Positions 25,172 to 32,434 of a stretch of DNA of 64,000 bases are shown piece by piece; position 1 is the stretch's first letter; each line of letters opens with the position of its first letter. Source of the DNA: Undibacterium paludis (GTDB taxonomy: Bacteria > Pseudomonadota > Gammaproteobacteria > Burkholderiales > Burkholderiaceae_D); NCBI RefSeq assembly GCF_022568815.1, contig NZ_JAKZHX010000010.1, positions 62,001 to 126,000 of the forward strand. Direction: 5' to 3'. Position numbers and translations under genes: made by a program. The notes below the pieces were generated by a model. The model had not been told where the DNA came from. It saw only the letters and a program-made list of their open reading frames with translations, and made no database searches.

Positions 25172-25576
25172 ATGCACAAGCAAATTTTTGTAAACCTGTC
25201 TGTAAAAGACCTGCCGCGTTCCAAAGAATTCTGGAGCAGTCTCGGTTATAGTTTTGAGCCTAAATTTACCAATGACAAGGGCGCCTGCATGATACTCGGT
25301 GAAAACCTGTTCGTCATGCTGCTGGTCGAAGAATTCTTCGCCGGCTTTACCAACAAACCCATCAGCGATGCACGTGAACGTACTGAAGTGCTGAACTGCC
25401 TTTCCTGCGACAGCCGCGAACAGGTAGACAACCTCGTCGCCAGGGCAAAGGCTGCGGGCGCCACCGTACCTAAAGAGCCGATAGACCATGGATTCATGTA
25501 TGGACATGGCTTCCACGATATCGATGGCCATGGCTGGGAATTGGTACACATGGTCGCAGAAGGTGAATGCAAATAA
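25172..25576 (+). CDS. VOC-family protein (second of a tandem pair)
   Basis: Close paralogue of the preceding gene, 134 residues, starting MHKQIFVNLSVKDLPRSKEFWSSLGYSF. The ATG at 25172 follows AAAGGAAG; an earlier in-frame ATG (25124) has no such site and would add 16 residues absent from the paralogue. Near the C-terminus it retains DIDGHGWELVHM, the usual VOC ending with a metal-ligating Glu. It is the last gene of the ECF42-linked operon and is followed by a terminator. The duplication is recent enough that the ribosome-binding region upstream is also similar. Confidence 0.87.
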   Translation: MHKQIFVNLSVKDLPRSKEFWSSLGYSFEPKFTNDKGACMILGENLFVMLLVEEFFAGFTNKPISDARERTEVLNCLSCDSREQVDNLVARAKAAGATVPKEPIDHGFMYGHGFHDIDGHGWELVHMVAEGECK

Positions 25577-25602
25577 ATCAGCGCAAGCCTGCCTGATGTA
25601 TC

Positions 25603-25632
25603 AAACCGCCTGCCTGCTCAGGCGGTTTTTTA
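25603..25632 (+). terminator. Rho-independent terminator of the VOC/YCII operon
   Basis: Stem AAACCGCCTG / CAGGCGGTTT with a six-base loop, followed by TTT. It lies 27 bases after the last stop codon. Confidence 0.85.
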
Positions 25633-25795
25633 ATGTACGCCATTTCCCCATCATGCAATTCGTCACGGCAGATGCATGCTTGGTCACAATTCCTGTCACC
25701 TGCTCTTGCTGACGCGGCATACTGGTTCTGTTCTGTCTGGTTCTGTGAGACAACACATATACCAGTACATATCCTCAATTTGCATGGAATACAAA

Positions 25796-26773
25796 ATGGA
25801 AATTCTCTTCCGGTTATGCCGCTCACACGCCCTGTTCAAGGTGCACACTCTATTGTGTCACTTGATCAATGATGTCAGCAGACTTGCCTTGTCCTGCGTC
25901 AGTCTGGTTTTATTGATGACAGCTTCGGCACATGCGGCCATGCCAGCACAAGAATATGAAGTCCAGCGCGACATCATTTATCAGCATGTGGGTGATGAAA
26001 CCCTGACTGGTGACTTATACAAACCCAGGGGAAATGGCAAATATCCGGTAGTGATCGCTGTCCATGGCGGCGACTGGCGCTTTGCTGATGCCAGTCTGTA
26101 CAAGCATTGGGGGCCGTATCTGGCAAAAAACGGTTATGCCGTTTTTGCCGTTAATTACCGCCTGGTCAAAGACAAGAACAATCTTTATCCAACTGCAGTA
26201 CATGATGTGCGCGCAGCCGTGCAATTCTTGCGGCAACAGGCAGAGACCTACCAGCTTGATCCGGAACACATGGGCCTGATGGGCGATTCTGCCGGAGCCC
26301 AGCTCGCAACACTGGTGGCACTGGCTGGCGATCAGCCACCATTCTCGGATGGCATGAGTCCCACTACCAGGGTCAAGGTTTGCATAGGTATTTATGGCAG
26401 CTATGATTTGACTTCAAAATGGGAGCATTCAAATCGCTACTTCCCTGACAATAATATTGCACAAGGTTTTCTGGGCAGCAGCCTGATTGATAACCGCAAA
26501 ATCTATTTTGAAGCGTCTCCACTGTCTTATGTGACGCGGGACAACAATCAAACGCAGTTTTTGTTGAGCTGGGGCGCGAAGGACAAGTTTGTTGATCCAC
26601 AAGGACAGTCGATTGCATTCATGCATGCCTTGAAGCAGGCGGGATATTCTGTGAGTTCTGTGGTATTGAAGAATGCGGGGCACTATTGGGCTTCTGAGCC
26701 CATCAAAATTCCCGGGACGGATTCTGGATATCTCGCACCGCGCCTGTTGCAGTTTTTGAAGGAGAAGCTGTAG
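25796..26773 (+). CDS. Exported alpha/beta hydrolase (esterase/lipase type)
   Basis: Hydrolase of the BD-FAE/HSL-like group. The mature part shows the oxyanion motif HGGDWRFADAS, the nucleophile GDSAGAQLATLVA, the acid in GAKDKFVDPQGQS and the His in NAGHYWASE, so the triad is complete. A signal sequence (RLALSCVSLVLLMTASAHA) precedes AMPAQEYEVQRDIIY. The start is uncertain: the ATG at 25796 has GGA seven bases upstream and is used here, giving 325 residues, but an ATG at 25784 or a TTG closer to the signal sequence is possible. The natural substrate is unknown. It stands alone after the ECF42 operon terminator. Confidence 0.82.
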   Translation: MEILFRLCRSHALFKVHTLLCHLINDVSRLALSCVSLVLLMTASAHAAMPAQEYEVQRDIIYQHVGDETLTGDLYKPRGNGKYPVVIAVHGGDWRFADASLYKHWGPYLAKNGYAVFAVNYRLVKDKNNLYPTAVHDVRAAVQFLRQQAETYQLDPEHMGLMGDSAGAQLATLVALAGDQPPFSDGMSPTTRVKVCIGIYGSYDLTSKWEHSNRYFPDNNIAQGFLGSSLIDNRKIYFEASPLSYVTRDNNQTQFLLSWGAKDKFVDPQGQSIAFMHALKQAGYSVSSVVLKNAGHYWASEPIKIPGTDSGYLAPRLLQFLKEKL

Positions 26774-26846
26774 TAAATTCGGGTTCTTTCGTGTTCTTTG
26801 AGTTGCTTATGCAATAGGGTATTGGTCAATTAATCACATACTCAAA

Positions 26847-26880
26847 GTCGTCATTCCAGAGTGTTTTTAGCTGGAATCCA
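26847..26880. repeat. REP-like inverted repeat (ATTCC...GGAAT type)
   Basis: CGTCATTCCAGAG and AGCTGGAATCC form an imperfect stem around a T-rich loop. The pattern is like the short intergenic palindromes containing ATTCC and GGAAT common in beta- and gammaproteobacteria (dRS3-like in Neisseria). A related unit occurs at 62886. Confidence 0.45.
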
Positions 26881-26961
26881 AAGGCTTTCCTGGTGAGCTA
26901 TTTCAAGAATTAATTCAGATTCATCGTGATTGCATATCGATGTTTTTAAGCATACTCACAT

Positions 26962-26996
26962 AAAAAAAGCCCATCAAATCTGTGACCTGGTGGGCT
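26962..26996 (-). terminator. Rho-independent terminator after the WrbA-like gene
   Basis: On the minus strand AGCCCACCA pairs with TGATGGGCT across a 16-base loop (one mismatch), followed by a run of T. It lies 20 bases past the stop codon at 27016. Confidence 0.7.
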
Positions 26997-27015
26997 GTAT
27001 TATTTCAGTTTCAGT

Positions 27016-27585
27016 TCACTTAAACTTCTTAGTAACTTCTGCAATCCGCTTGCCAAACAGCTTTGCTGTTTCCAGGTCGCCTGGCAAAGGACCTTCTTCC
27101 GGAGTGGAATCAGAAGGTGATTGCGTCATCAAACCAGCGAAACTGGCGACATAGTTAATATCATTGCGTTGCGCTGCCTTGCTATTTGCAGGCATCAGGC
27201 CCGTGCCTACCCAGATCATGGAATGCTGTTGTGACAGGGTGAACAGATAATGCAGGGTCGACAGTTTATCGCCGTTCATCGATGCAGAATTGGTAAAGCC
27301 TGCGGCAATCTTGTCTTTCCAGACCTGGCTGTACCAGGGCTTGGATGAGGCATCGGCAAATTTCTTGAACTGCCAGGATACTGTACCCATATAGGTTGGC
27401 GAACCAAAGACGATGGCATCGGCTGCTGCCAGGCTGGCCCATTGTGCGTCAGTAATATTGCCTTCTGCATCAATCTTGATCATCTCAACTTCTGCGCCGC
27501 CCATGCCAACACCGGTCTGTACGGCTTCGGCAGCCTTGGTCGTGTGGCCGTAGCCGGAATGGTAAACGATAGCAACTTTAGTCAT
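27016..27585 (-). CDS. Flavodoxin-family NAD(P)H:quinone oxidoreductase (WrbA-like)
   Basis: FMN-dependent quinone reductase, 189 residues. MTKVAIVYHSGYGHTTKAAEAV supplies the phosphate-binding loop of FMN, SPTYMGTVSWQFKKFAD the isoalloxazine-contacting loop, and the length matches short WrbA-type proteins. It is preceded on the same strand by a pirin gene, 75 bases away with a perfect 11-bp hairpin in the gap. Pirin (quercetinase-like), WrbA-like and a divergent LysR regulator form a common oxidative or quinone-stress unit. Confidence 0.88.
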   Translation of the reverse strand: MTKVAIVYHSGYGHTTKAAEAVQTGVGMGGAEVEMIKIDAEGNITDAQWASLAAADAIVFGSPTYMGTVSWQFKKFADASSKPWYSQVWKDKIAAGFTNSASMNGDKLSTLHYLFTLSQQHSMIWVGTGLMPANSKAAQRNDINYVASFAGLMTQSPSDSTPEEGPLPGDLETAKLFGKRIAEVTKKFK

Positions 27586-27621
27586 GTCATTACTCCAGGT
27601 TTGGAAGATTAAATTTCATTC

Positions 27622-27647
27622 TGAAGACTGGCTGATGCCAGTCTTCA
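27622..27647. other. Perfect 11-bp hairpin between pirin and WrbA-like genes
   Basis: TGAAGACTGGC and GCCAGTCTTCA enclose a 4-base loop. It has no T-run on the minus strand, so it looks more like an mRNA processing or stability element, or partial attenuator, than a full terminator. Confidence 0.55.
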
Positions 27648-27661
27648 ATCAAAACAGTAGA

Positions 27662-28363
27662 TCAATGTGGCAGATCAAATACCAGCACTTCTGCCTGATT
27701 GCCCTGCTCCAGCACCAGTTTTTCTTCTGCCGCCAGCATCAGGGCGTCCCCCTCTTTCAGGGACTGACCATTTACAGTCAGCTCACCACGGGCTATATGT
27801 ACATAGCTCAGGCGATTTTTATCCAGGGTCATTTCTGCCCGCTGGCCTGCATCAAACAGGCCGACATAGAGACGTGCATCCTGACGTATCCGTATCGATG
27901 ATTCAGCGCCATCACCCGATACCACCAGGCGCAGGCGCCCCTGTTTTTCTTCACGGCTGAACTCTTTTTCACCGTACAGGGGCTCGCCACCCAATTGATC
28001 CGGCTGTATCCAGATTTGCAGCAAACGCGTGTGCTCGGTATTGGCCGGATTGAACTCGGAATGGCGCACACCAGTGCCGGCACTCATGTACTGCACATTG
28101 CCCGGACGTATGGTGCTGCCATTACCCATGCTGTCTTTGTGCGCAATCGCCCCTTCCAGGACATAGGTGATGATTTCCATGTTCTGGTGAGGGTGGGTGC
28201 CAAAACCCATGGCAGGCGCAATCCAGTCATCATTGATGACACGCAGCGGACCAAAGCCCATATGCTCTGGATCATAATATTCTGCAAAAGAAAAGCTGTG
28301 ATAAGACTTCAGCCAGCCGTGCTCGGCATAGCCGCGTTCTTGTGATGGTCTGATAGCAATCAT
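27662..28363 (-). CDS. yhhW: Pirin family protein (quercetin 2,3-dioxygenase-like)
   Basis: Bicupin of 233 residues. The opening MIAIRPSQERGYAEHGWLKSYHSFSFAEYYDPEHMGFGPLRVINDD and the metal site HPHQNMEIITYVLEG plus VRHSEFNP identify the YhhW/pirin family; E. coli YhhW opens quercetin in vitro. The metal ligands His (two in HPHQN), His in RHSEFN and Glu in the next strand are all present. It is first in an operon with the WrbA-like gene and diverges from a LysR regulator across 118 bases that include a CTGACC/GGTCAG inverted repeat. Confidence 0.9.
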   Translation of the reverse strand: MIAIRPSQERGYAEHGWLKSYHSFSFAEYYDPEHMGFGPLRVINDDWIAPAMGFGTHPHQNMEIITYVLEGAIAHKDSMGNGSTIRPGNVQYMSAGTGVRHSEFNPANTEHTRLLQIWIQPDQLGGEPLYGEKEFSREEKQGRLRLVVSGDGAESSIRIRQDARLYVGLFDAGQRAEMTLDKNRLSYVHIARGELTVNGQSLKEGDALMLAAEEKLVLEQGNQAEVLVFDLPH

Positions 28364-28382
28364 TTTTATTCCTTCAAATTTC

Positions 28383-28399
28383 CTGACCTACATGGTCAG
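28383..28399. promoter_or_regulatory. Inverted repeat in the pirin/LysR divergent promoter
   Basis: CTGACC and GGTCAG flank five bases (TACAT). The 17-bp dyad has the size of a LysR recognition box and sits 20 bases upstream of the pirin start. Confidence 0.4.
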
Positions 28400-28481
28400 T
28401 CGATGTACGTACTATATATGAGCAAAAAGATTGGGATAAGGGTAAAATTTCCGACAACTCATTCAAATTAATTGAACAATC

Positions 28482-29399
28482 GTGAACCTGACTCTGGAAG
28501 CACTGCAAATCCTTGACGCCATAGACCGCAAGGGCAGCTTTGCGGCAGCGGCAGCGGCGCTCGACAAAGTGCCGTCAGCCATCACCTACAGCATACGCAA
28601 GCTGGAAGAAGACCTTGATGTGCTGCTCTACGACAGGCGCGGTCACAGGGCCAAACTGACTATCGCCGGTGAAGAATTGCTGGCACAGGGCCGCAACCTG
28701 CTCAATGCCGCCCAAGAGCTGGAAAACCGGGTGAAACGTGCTGCCACCGGTTGGGAAGCCGATCTGCGCATCGTACTCGACGGCATCATACAGTTTGATG
28801 ACCTGATCCCCCTGATCAAGGAATTTGAGTTACAGGGCTGTGGCACCCGCATACGCATCACCCAGGAGATATTGTCCGGCGTGTGGGAAAGCATGGTCCA
28901 GGGTCGTGCCGACCTGGCCATAGGGGCAGCCTTTGACGGGCCAGACGCCATACGCATGCGCGGTGAATTCCAGACCCGCCTGCTTGGCAATGTGGACTGG
29001 GTGTTTGCCGTAGCGCCACAACATCCTCTGGCCAAGGTCACCGAACCCCTGAACCCGGAAGTCCTGCAGGTACACAGGGCCATCGCCATTGGCGACACCG
29101 GCCTGACCCTGCCATCGATGACTGCCGGGCTGTTGATAGGCCAGGACACCCTGACCGTCCCGACCATGCAAGCCAAGCTGGCAGCACAACTGGCCGGCCT
29201 GGGTTGCGGCCATTTGCCGCGCCGCATGGCCCTGCCACATTTGCGCAGCGGCGCCCTGATAGAAAAACAGACTGTCGCCAGCCGCCCTTCGGGTGATAAT
29301 CGCGTGGTCTGGCGCAGCGCCAACAAGGGCAAGGCACTGCACTGGTTTTTGCAAAAACTGAATGATCCTGTTGTACAGCGCATGCTGCTGGGTAACTGA
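28482..29399 (+). CDS. LysR-family transcriptional regulator
   Basis: Regulator of 305 residues starting with GTG at 28482. The N-terminal helix-turn-helix reads LQILDAIDRKGSFAAAAAALDKVPSAITYSIRKLEEDL, with the KVPSAITYSIRKLE recognition helix typical of the YhaJ/DhcR-like group that controls pirin and quinone-reductase genes. The ligand domain follows from about residue 90. Transcribed divergently from the pirin/WrbA-like operon, which it probably controls in response to quinones or related electrophiles (inference from family context). gluQ follows 14 bases downstream, so the two genes may be cotranscribed. Confidence 0.9.
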   Translation: MNLTLEALQILDAIDRKGSFAAAAAALDKVPSAITYSIRKLEEDLDVLLYDRRGHRAKLTIAGEELLAQGRNLLNAAQELENRVKRAATGWEADLRIVLDGIIQFDDLIPLIKEFELQGCGTRIRITQEILSGVWESMVQGRADLAIGAAFDGPDAIRMRGEFQTRLLGNVDWVFAVAPQHPLAKVTEPLNPEVLQVHRAIAIGDTGLTLPSMTAGLLIGQDTLTVPTMQAKLAAQLAGLGCGHLPRRMALPHLRSGALIEKQTVASRPSGDNRVVWRSANKGKALHWFLQKLNDPVVQRMLLGN

Positions 29400-29413
29400 G
29401 TGATAACTGAAGA

Positions 29414-30313
29414 ATGTCAGGCATGACAAGGCATAAAACAAAACATCAAATTTATACCGGACGTTTCGCGCCCTCTCCAACCGGCCCGCTGCACATGGGT
29501 TCGCTGGTCGCTGCCATGGCCAGTTACCTCGATGCCAAAGCACATGACGGCATCTGGTTATTGCGCATGGAAGATCTTGATTTTGACCGCAATGTCAAAG
29601 GCGCCGACCAGCACATCCTGCAATCCTTGGAGCGCTGCGGCATGCAATGGGACGGCGAAGTCACCTGGCAAAGCCAGCGCCAGGCCCTGTATGAGACCGC
29701 TTTGCAGAAACTTGGGAATAATGTCTATCCCTGCGCCTGTTCGCGCAAGGAAATCGCTGATTCGCGTCTGCGCATGGGTGAAGCCGCCAGCCAGGTTTAC
29801 CCCGGTACCTGCCGTCAAGGCATCGCCCCCGGCAAGGTCGCACGCGCCTGGCGCTTGCAAGTACCGGATCAGGTCATTGCATTCACTGATCGCTTGTGCG
29901 GAAAACTAAGCCAGAACCTGGCGCAGGAAGTGGGGGATTTTGTATTGAAGCGCGCTGATGGTTTTTGGGCCTATCAACTGGCTGTCGTCGTCGACGATGC
30001 CGCCCAGGGCATCACCGACGTGGTGCGCGGCGCCGATCTGATCGACTCCACTGCACGGCAAATATACCTGCAAAAGCTGTTGGGATTGCCAACACCAACC
30101 TATCTGCATGTGCCTGTCGTCACCAATGCCCATGGCGAAAAACTGTCCAAGCAAACCGGGGCTCTGGCTTTTGACCGCGATGGAGTCGACATCCTGCATG
30201 AAGCTCTGCTACCGGCAGCCAGGTTTCTTGGTCTGAAGATGGATGACAGTGTTGACGACATCGCTACTTTCTGGAGCAAGGCCATACCTGCCTGGCGAGA
30301 AAAATTCCTATAG
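29414..30313 (+). CDS. gluQ: Glutamyl-Q tRNA(Asp) synthetase
   Basis: Attaches glutamate to the queuosine base at position 34 of tRNA(Asp). It is a truncated GluRS catalytic core of 299 residues lacking the anticodon-binding domain, as the family requires. GRFAPSPTGPLHMGSLVAA carries the HIGH-like motif (HMG) and HGEKLSKQTGALA the KMSKS-like motif. The zinc ligands are visible as CACSRKEI and YPGTCRQG. The first ATG (29414) is used; a second at 29423 would remove three residues. It is followed after 47 bases by a MITE insertion. Confidence 0.93.
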   Translation: MSGMTRHKTKHQIYTGRFAPSPTGPLHMGSLVAAMASYLDAKAHDGIWLLRMEDLDFDRNVKGADQHILQSLERCGMQWDGEVTWQSQRQALYETALQKLGNNVYPCACSRKEIADSRLRMGEAASQVYPGTCRQGIAPGKVARAWRLQVPDQVIAFTDRLCGKLSQNLAQEVGDFVLKRADGFWAYQLAVVVDDAAQGITDVVRGADLIDSTARQIYLQKLLGLPTPTYLHVPVVTNAHGEKLSKQTGALAFDRDGVDILHEALLPAARFLGLKMDDSVDDIATFWSKAIPAWREKFL

Positions 30314-30360
30314 CAAAAGGGCGCGCAGAGCCTCCCCCTTTGCATGACACGAATTTCTTA

Positions 30361-30553
30361 GAGGCTGTTGCAAAATTAACCTGGCGTTGTTGCGCCTCCC
30401 GAACGTAAAACCCGGTACTAAAGTACTGCCTGCGTCGGCGACGGTGTAGTCGGGGTTTCAGACAATATATTGTCTGCCGACGTAACGGGCACCCCTTGCA
30501 AGGGGTGCTTCCATAGCGCGTTAGCCTAGCCATCGTAATTTCGCAACAACCTC
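30361..30553. mobile_element. 193-bp MITE-like element with terminal inverted repeats
   Basis: The left end GAGGCTGTTGCAAAATTA (30361-30378) and the right end, read inward as GAGGTTGTTGCGAAATTA (30553-30536), agree at 16 of 18 positions. TTA stands on both sides (30358-30360 and 30554-30556), a 3-bp target duplication as made by IS5-type transposases. There is no transposase reading frame, so it is non-autonomous. The interior has a perfect 20-bp palindrome at 30489-30508 (GCACCCCTTGCAAGGGGTGC). The ends resemble those of IS5/IS1182-like elements from memory; the parent IS is not in this window. Confidence 0.8.
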
Positions 30554-30563
30554 TTAATGTAAA

Positions 30564-31013
30564 TCAATCATCCTTGCCATGACCGTGACCATGGCCATGA
30601 CGTTCGCCATTTGAGCGTTCATAGCCGTCGCGTCGATAATCATGATCTTCGCGATAACGTCCATCACGATAGCGCGGGACGACCTGGGTGTTATACCAGT
30701 TCTCTTGCACGAAATAGACGGGACGGCCGCAGGCATCGTAGCGGTAGCAGTGTTTTTCCCACTTGTTTCTGTGGCCGGGCGGCACAACCAGATAAAGCGG
30801 CTCCTGGACAACGCGCACCCTTTCAACGATGCGAGGTTCACGGTAAATCACTTGCGGCTGCGGAAACTCGCCTATATTGACTTGCCCGTAAAAACCAGGT
30901 TGCCCGAATTGTACGGATACGCCAACATTCTGCGCCTGTGTTTGCCCGGCCAAAAGCAAGCTCAGGCAACTACCAGCTGTCAGCAGGATTGTTTTAACTG
31001 TGGCGATTTTCAT
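30564..31013 (-). CDS. Exported small protein with His-rich tail, unknown function
   Basis: Not assigned to a family. The 149-residue product has a signal peptide (MKIATVKTILLTAGSCLSLLLAGQTQAQ) and a mature part of about 120 residues: a PQPQVIYREPRIVERVRVV strand-rich region, PPGHRNKWEKHCYRYDACGRPVYFV with a Cys pair, and a charged C-terminus RYREDHDYRRDGYERS ending in HGHGHGHGKDD. The PPGHRKHW-CGxY pattern is like small periplasmic proteins widespread in Burkholderiales. The His/Gly tail could bind metal ions. AAGGAG precedes the ATG. The stop codon lies only 8 bases from the MITE target duplication, so the insertion probably replaced its terminator. Confidence 0.78.
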   Translation of the reverse strand: MKIATVKTILLTAGSCLSLLLAGQTQAQNVGVSVQFGQPGFYGQVNIGEFPQPQVIYREPRIVERVRVVQEPLYLVVPPGHRNKWEKHCYRYDACGRPVYFVQENWYNTQVVPRYRDGRYREDHDYRRDGYERSNGERHGHGHGHGKDD

Positions 31014-31289
31014 TTTTTACTCCTTTTTTTAACTGTCTGAATTGAAGCTAAGTTGAAGTCAAGTTAAAAATATATAAAGCATAACTTCTACTCTGGCAGT
31101 TTTCGCTAAGCGCTATGGGTGCGTCCATTGTCTCTTAACGTTTTAACCTGCAATCTGTTGACTGAGCCCTCTTTTTTTACATCTGACAAGCCTGCCGCTG
31201 ATTTATTCCACTGTCTGTACGTCAACACACACTTCATTTTTTGGGTCGGTAAGCCTCAATACTACTTTAGCAAAAACACAAGGAAACAA
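31014..31289. other. 276-bp intergenic region without recognised features
   Basis: AT-rich sequence between two minus-strand genes. It must hold the promoter of the His-tailed exported protein (TTGAAG/TATATAAAG-like boxes around 31045-31080). No gene or repeat was seen. Confidence 0.4.
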
Positions 31290-31958
31290 CTATTTGGCAG
31301 AAAGATTTTCAGCCCATTGCTGCGCCCTGGCATCCAGCGCTGCACGGCGATCGGCAGGCAGTTTCACGCTCAGTTGCGCCAGGCTGCTGCGCTGGGATGC
31401 GCAGACAAATTTCGTGTCACGCTTGCCAAACTTGCGCTTGAGTACACATTCAAGGTGATTGGCGCCGGCGATATCTTCGTAAGCAGTCTCCAGCGATTCA
31501 GGAAGTGTACTCAGGTAACGCAACACGATTTGCGCCGACATGTCGCGATAGGCGGGATCACCAGCACCGGCGTCATGGGTGTATTTCACCGCATCTTTCA
31601 ATGCCGCAAATGCCTCAGGATTCTTCTTGATATTTGGTATGCCTGGTGTCGATAATGTTTCGCTGCTGCCATCTGTCGAAGTCATCGTGACTGCCCAGCC
31701 GGAATTTTCTGTCAGCTTTTCTTCAAAGCAGGCCAGGCGATTACTTGCTTCTGCCGCCAGCAGTTTTTTTGCATCTGCATTACCCTCTGCCGCCAGTCTG
31801 CGGTTTTTGTTCAACAAGGCCTGAAGATCTGCGCGAACCGGTTTGGCCAGCAAGAGATTACAATCGTCAAGACTGACTTTTTCAGCATGGGCACTGACGC
31901 CAGAAGTCATCAGGAAAAACAATAAGGCACTGCAACGGAAAGCAAATAATTTATTCAT
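31290..31958 (-). CDS. Exported protein of unknown function
   Basis: Not recognised. The 222-residue product has a signal peptide (MNKLFAFRCSALLFFLMTSGVSAHA) followed by a helical, Ala/Leu/Lys-rich mature domain. Four Cys residues remain after cleavage (LDDCNLLL, RLACFEEKL, HLECVLKRK, FVCASQ) and could form two disulfides in the periplasm. The segment LECVLKRKFGKRDTKFVCASQRSSLAQ has a beta-hairpin look. Upstream lies the riboswitch-led gene on the other strand, so the two share a 470-bp divergent region. No operon partner is apparent. Confidence 0.75.
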   Translation of the reverse strand: MNKLFAFRCSALLFFLMTSGVSAHAEKVSLDDCNLLLAKPVRADLQALLNKNRRLAAEGNADAKKLLAAEASNRLACFEEKLTENSGWAVTMTSTDGSSETLSTPGIPNIKKNPEAFAALKDAVKYTHDAGAGDPAYRDMSAQIVLRYLSTLPESLETAYEDIAGANHLECVLKRKFGKRDTKFVCASQRSSLAQLSVKLPADRRAALDARAQQWAENLSAK

Positions 31959-32271
31959 GAATAGCCCGGATAATTGAATGTGCGTGATCTTTTTTAATGG
32001 CTTTCAAACATATCAAAATCAAGCGCTAAAAAAAGAAGCCGCGATGCTGACACAGCAACGCATTTATGTGAAATTGTTTTACAAATTTAAACTCTTCTTC
32101 TTTTTACATGCATCCTTGAAAAGTATTTTCAGACAGAAAATCTCATTCCATTATCACTCTGAAATCATTCAATATTTAAGTGCCATCGATTCCACAATCC
32201 CTGACATTTCAGCCCTTTTCAATACAAAAATTTCCCACTAACCTGTGATTGCAGTTTTCGATAAAAAAATT
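31959..32271. other. AT-rich region upstream of the riboswitch
   Basis: Divergent promoter region between the exported unknown protein and the riboswitch-controlled protease gene. It is strongly A/T-rich. A short open frame (87 codons) is present but has biased composition and no ribosome-binding site, so it is not called. Confidence 0.5.
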
Positions 32272-32354
32272 TTTGAGGGCAAACCCGTTGAAAAACGGGG
32301 ACGCAAAGCCACCGGCCTGTAGCGCTGACGCGCCATGGTAGCGGGGTTGCTGGT
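32272..32354 (+). ncRNA. Cyclic-di-GMP-I (GEMM-I) riboswitch aptamer
   Basis: The GEMM-I consensus is followed closely: AGGGCAAACC at 32275, a P2 stem CCGTT/AACGG closed by a GAAA loop, GGGACGCAAAGCC at 32298, ACCGGCCT, a P3 arm with GCGC pairing, and GGTAGCGGGGTTGCTGG at 32337-32353. The conserved G and A positions that bracket the ligand are all in place, and the GNRA loop with its receptor is present. Just downstream GCTGAA/TTCAGC can pair, a possible expression platform. It lies in the 5' leader of the sedolisin-like gene. Confidence 0.92.
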
Positions 32355-32434
32355 TCATGCTGAATTGTCTTTTTGATTTCAGCAAAAATATGAACTACAG
32401 AATCACAGCCCTCTACATACATTGGAGTGCTTTC

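Noticed and set aside
30361..30553. Full insertion sequence
   Set aside because: Terminal repeats and target duplication are present but 193 bp is too short for a transposase, so it is called a MITE.
31978..32241. 87-codon frame upstream of the riboswitch
   Set aside because: AT-rich, Phe/Lys/Ile-biased, no ribosome site; the region is better explained as promoter and leader.
32357..32434. Earlier start codons (32357, 32390) for the sedolisin-like gene
   Set aside because: They lie at or just after the aptamer end and would add residues before a signal sequence that begins naturally at the GTG at 32435 with a good ribosome site.
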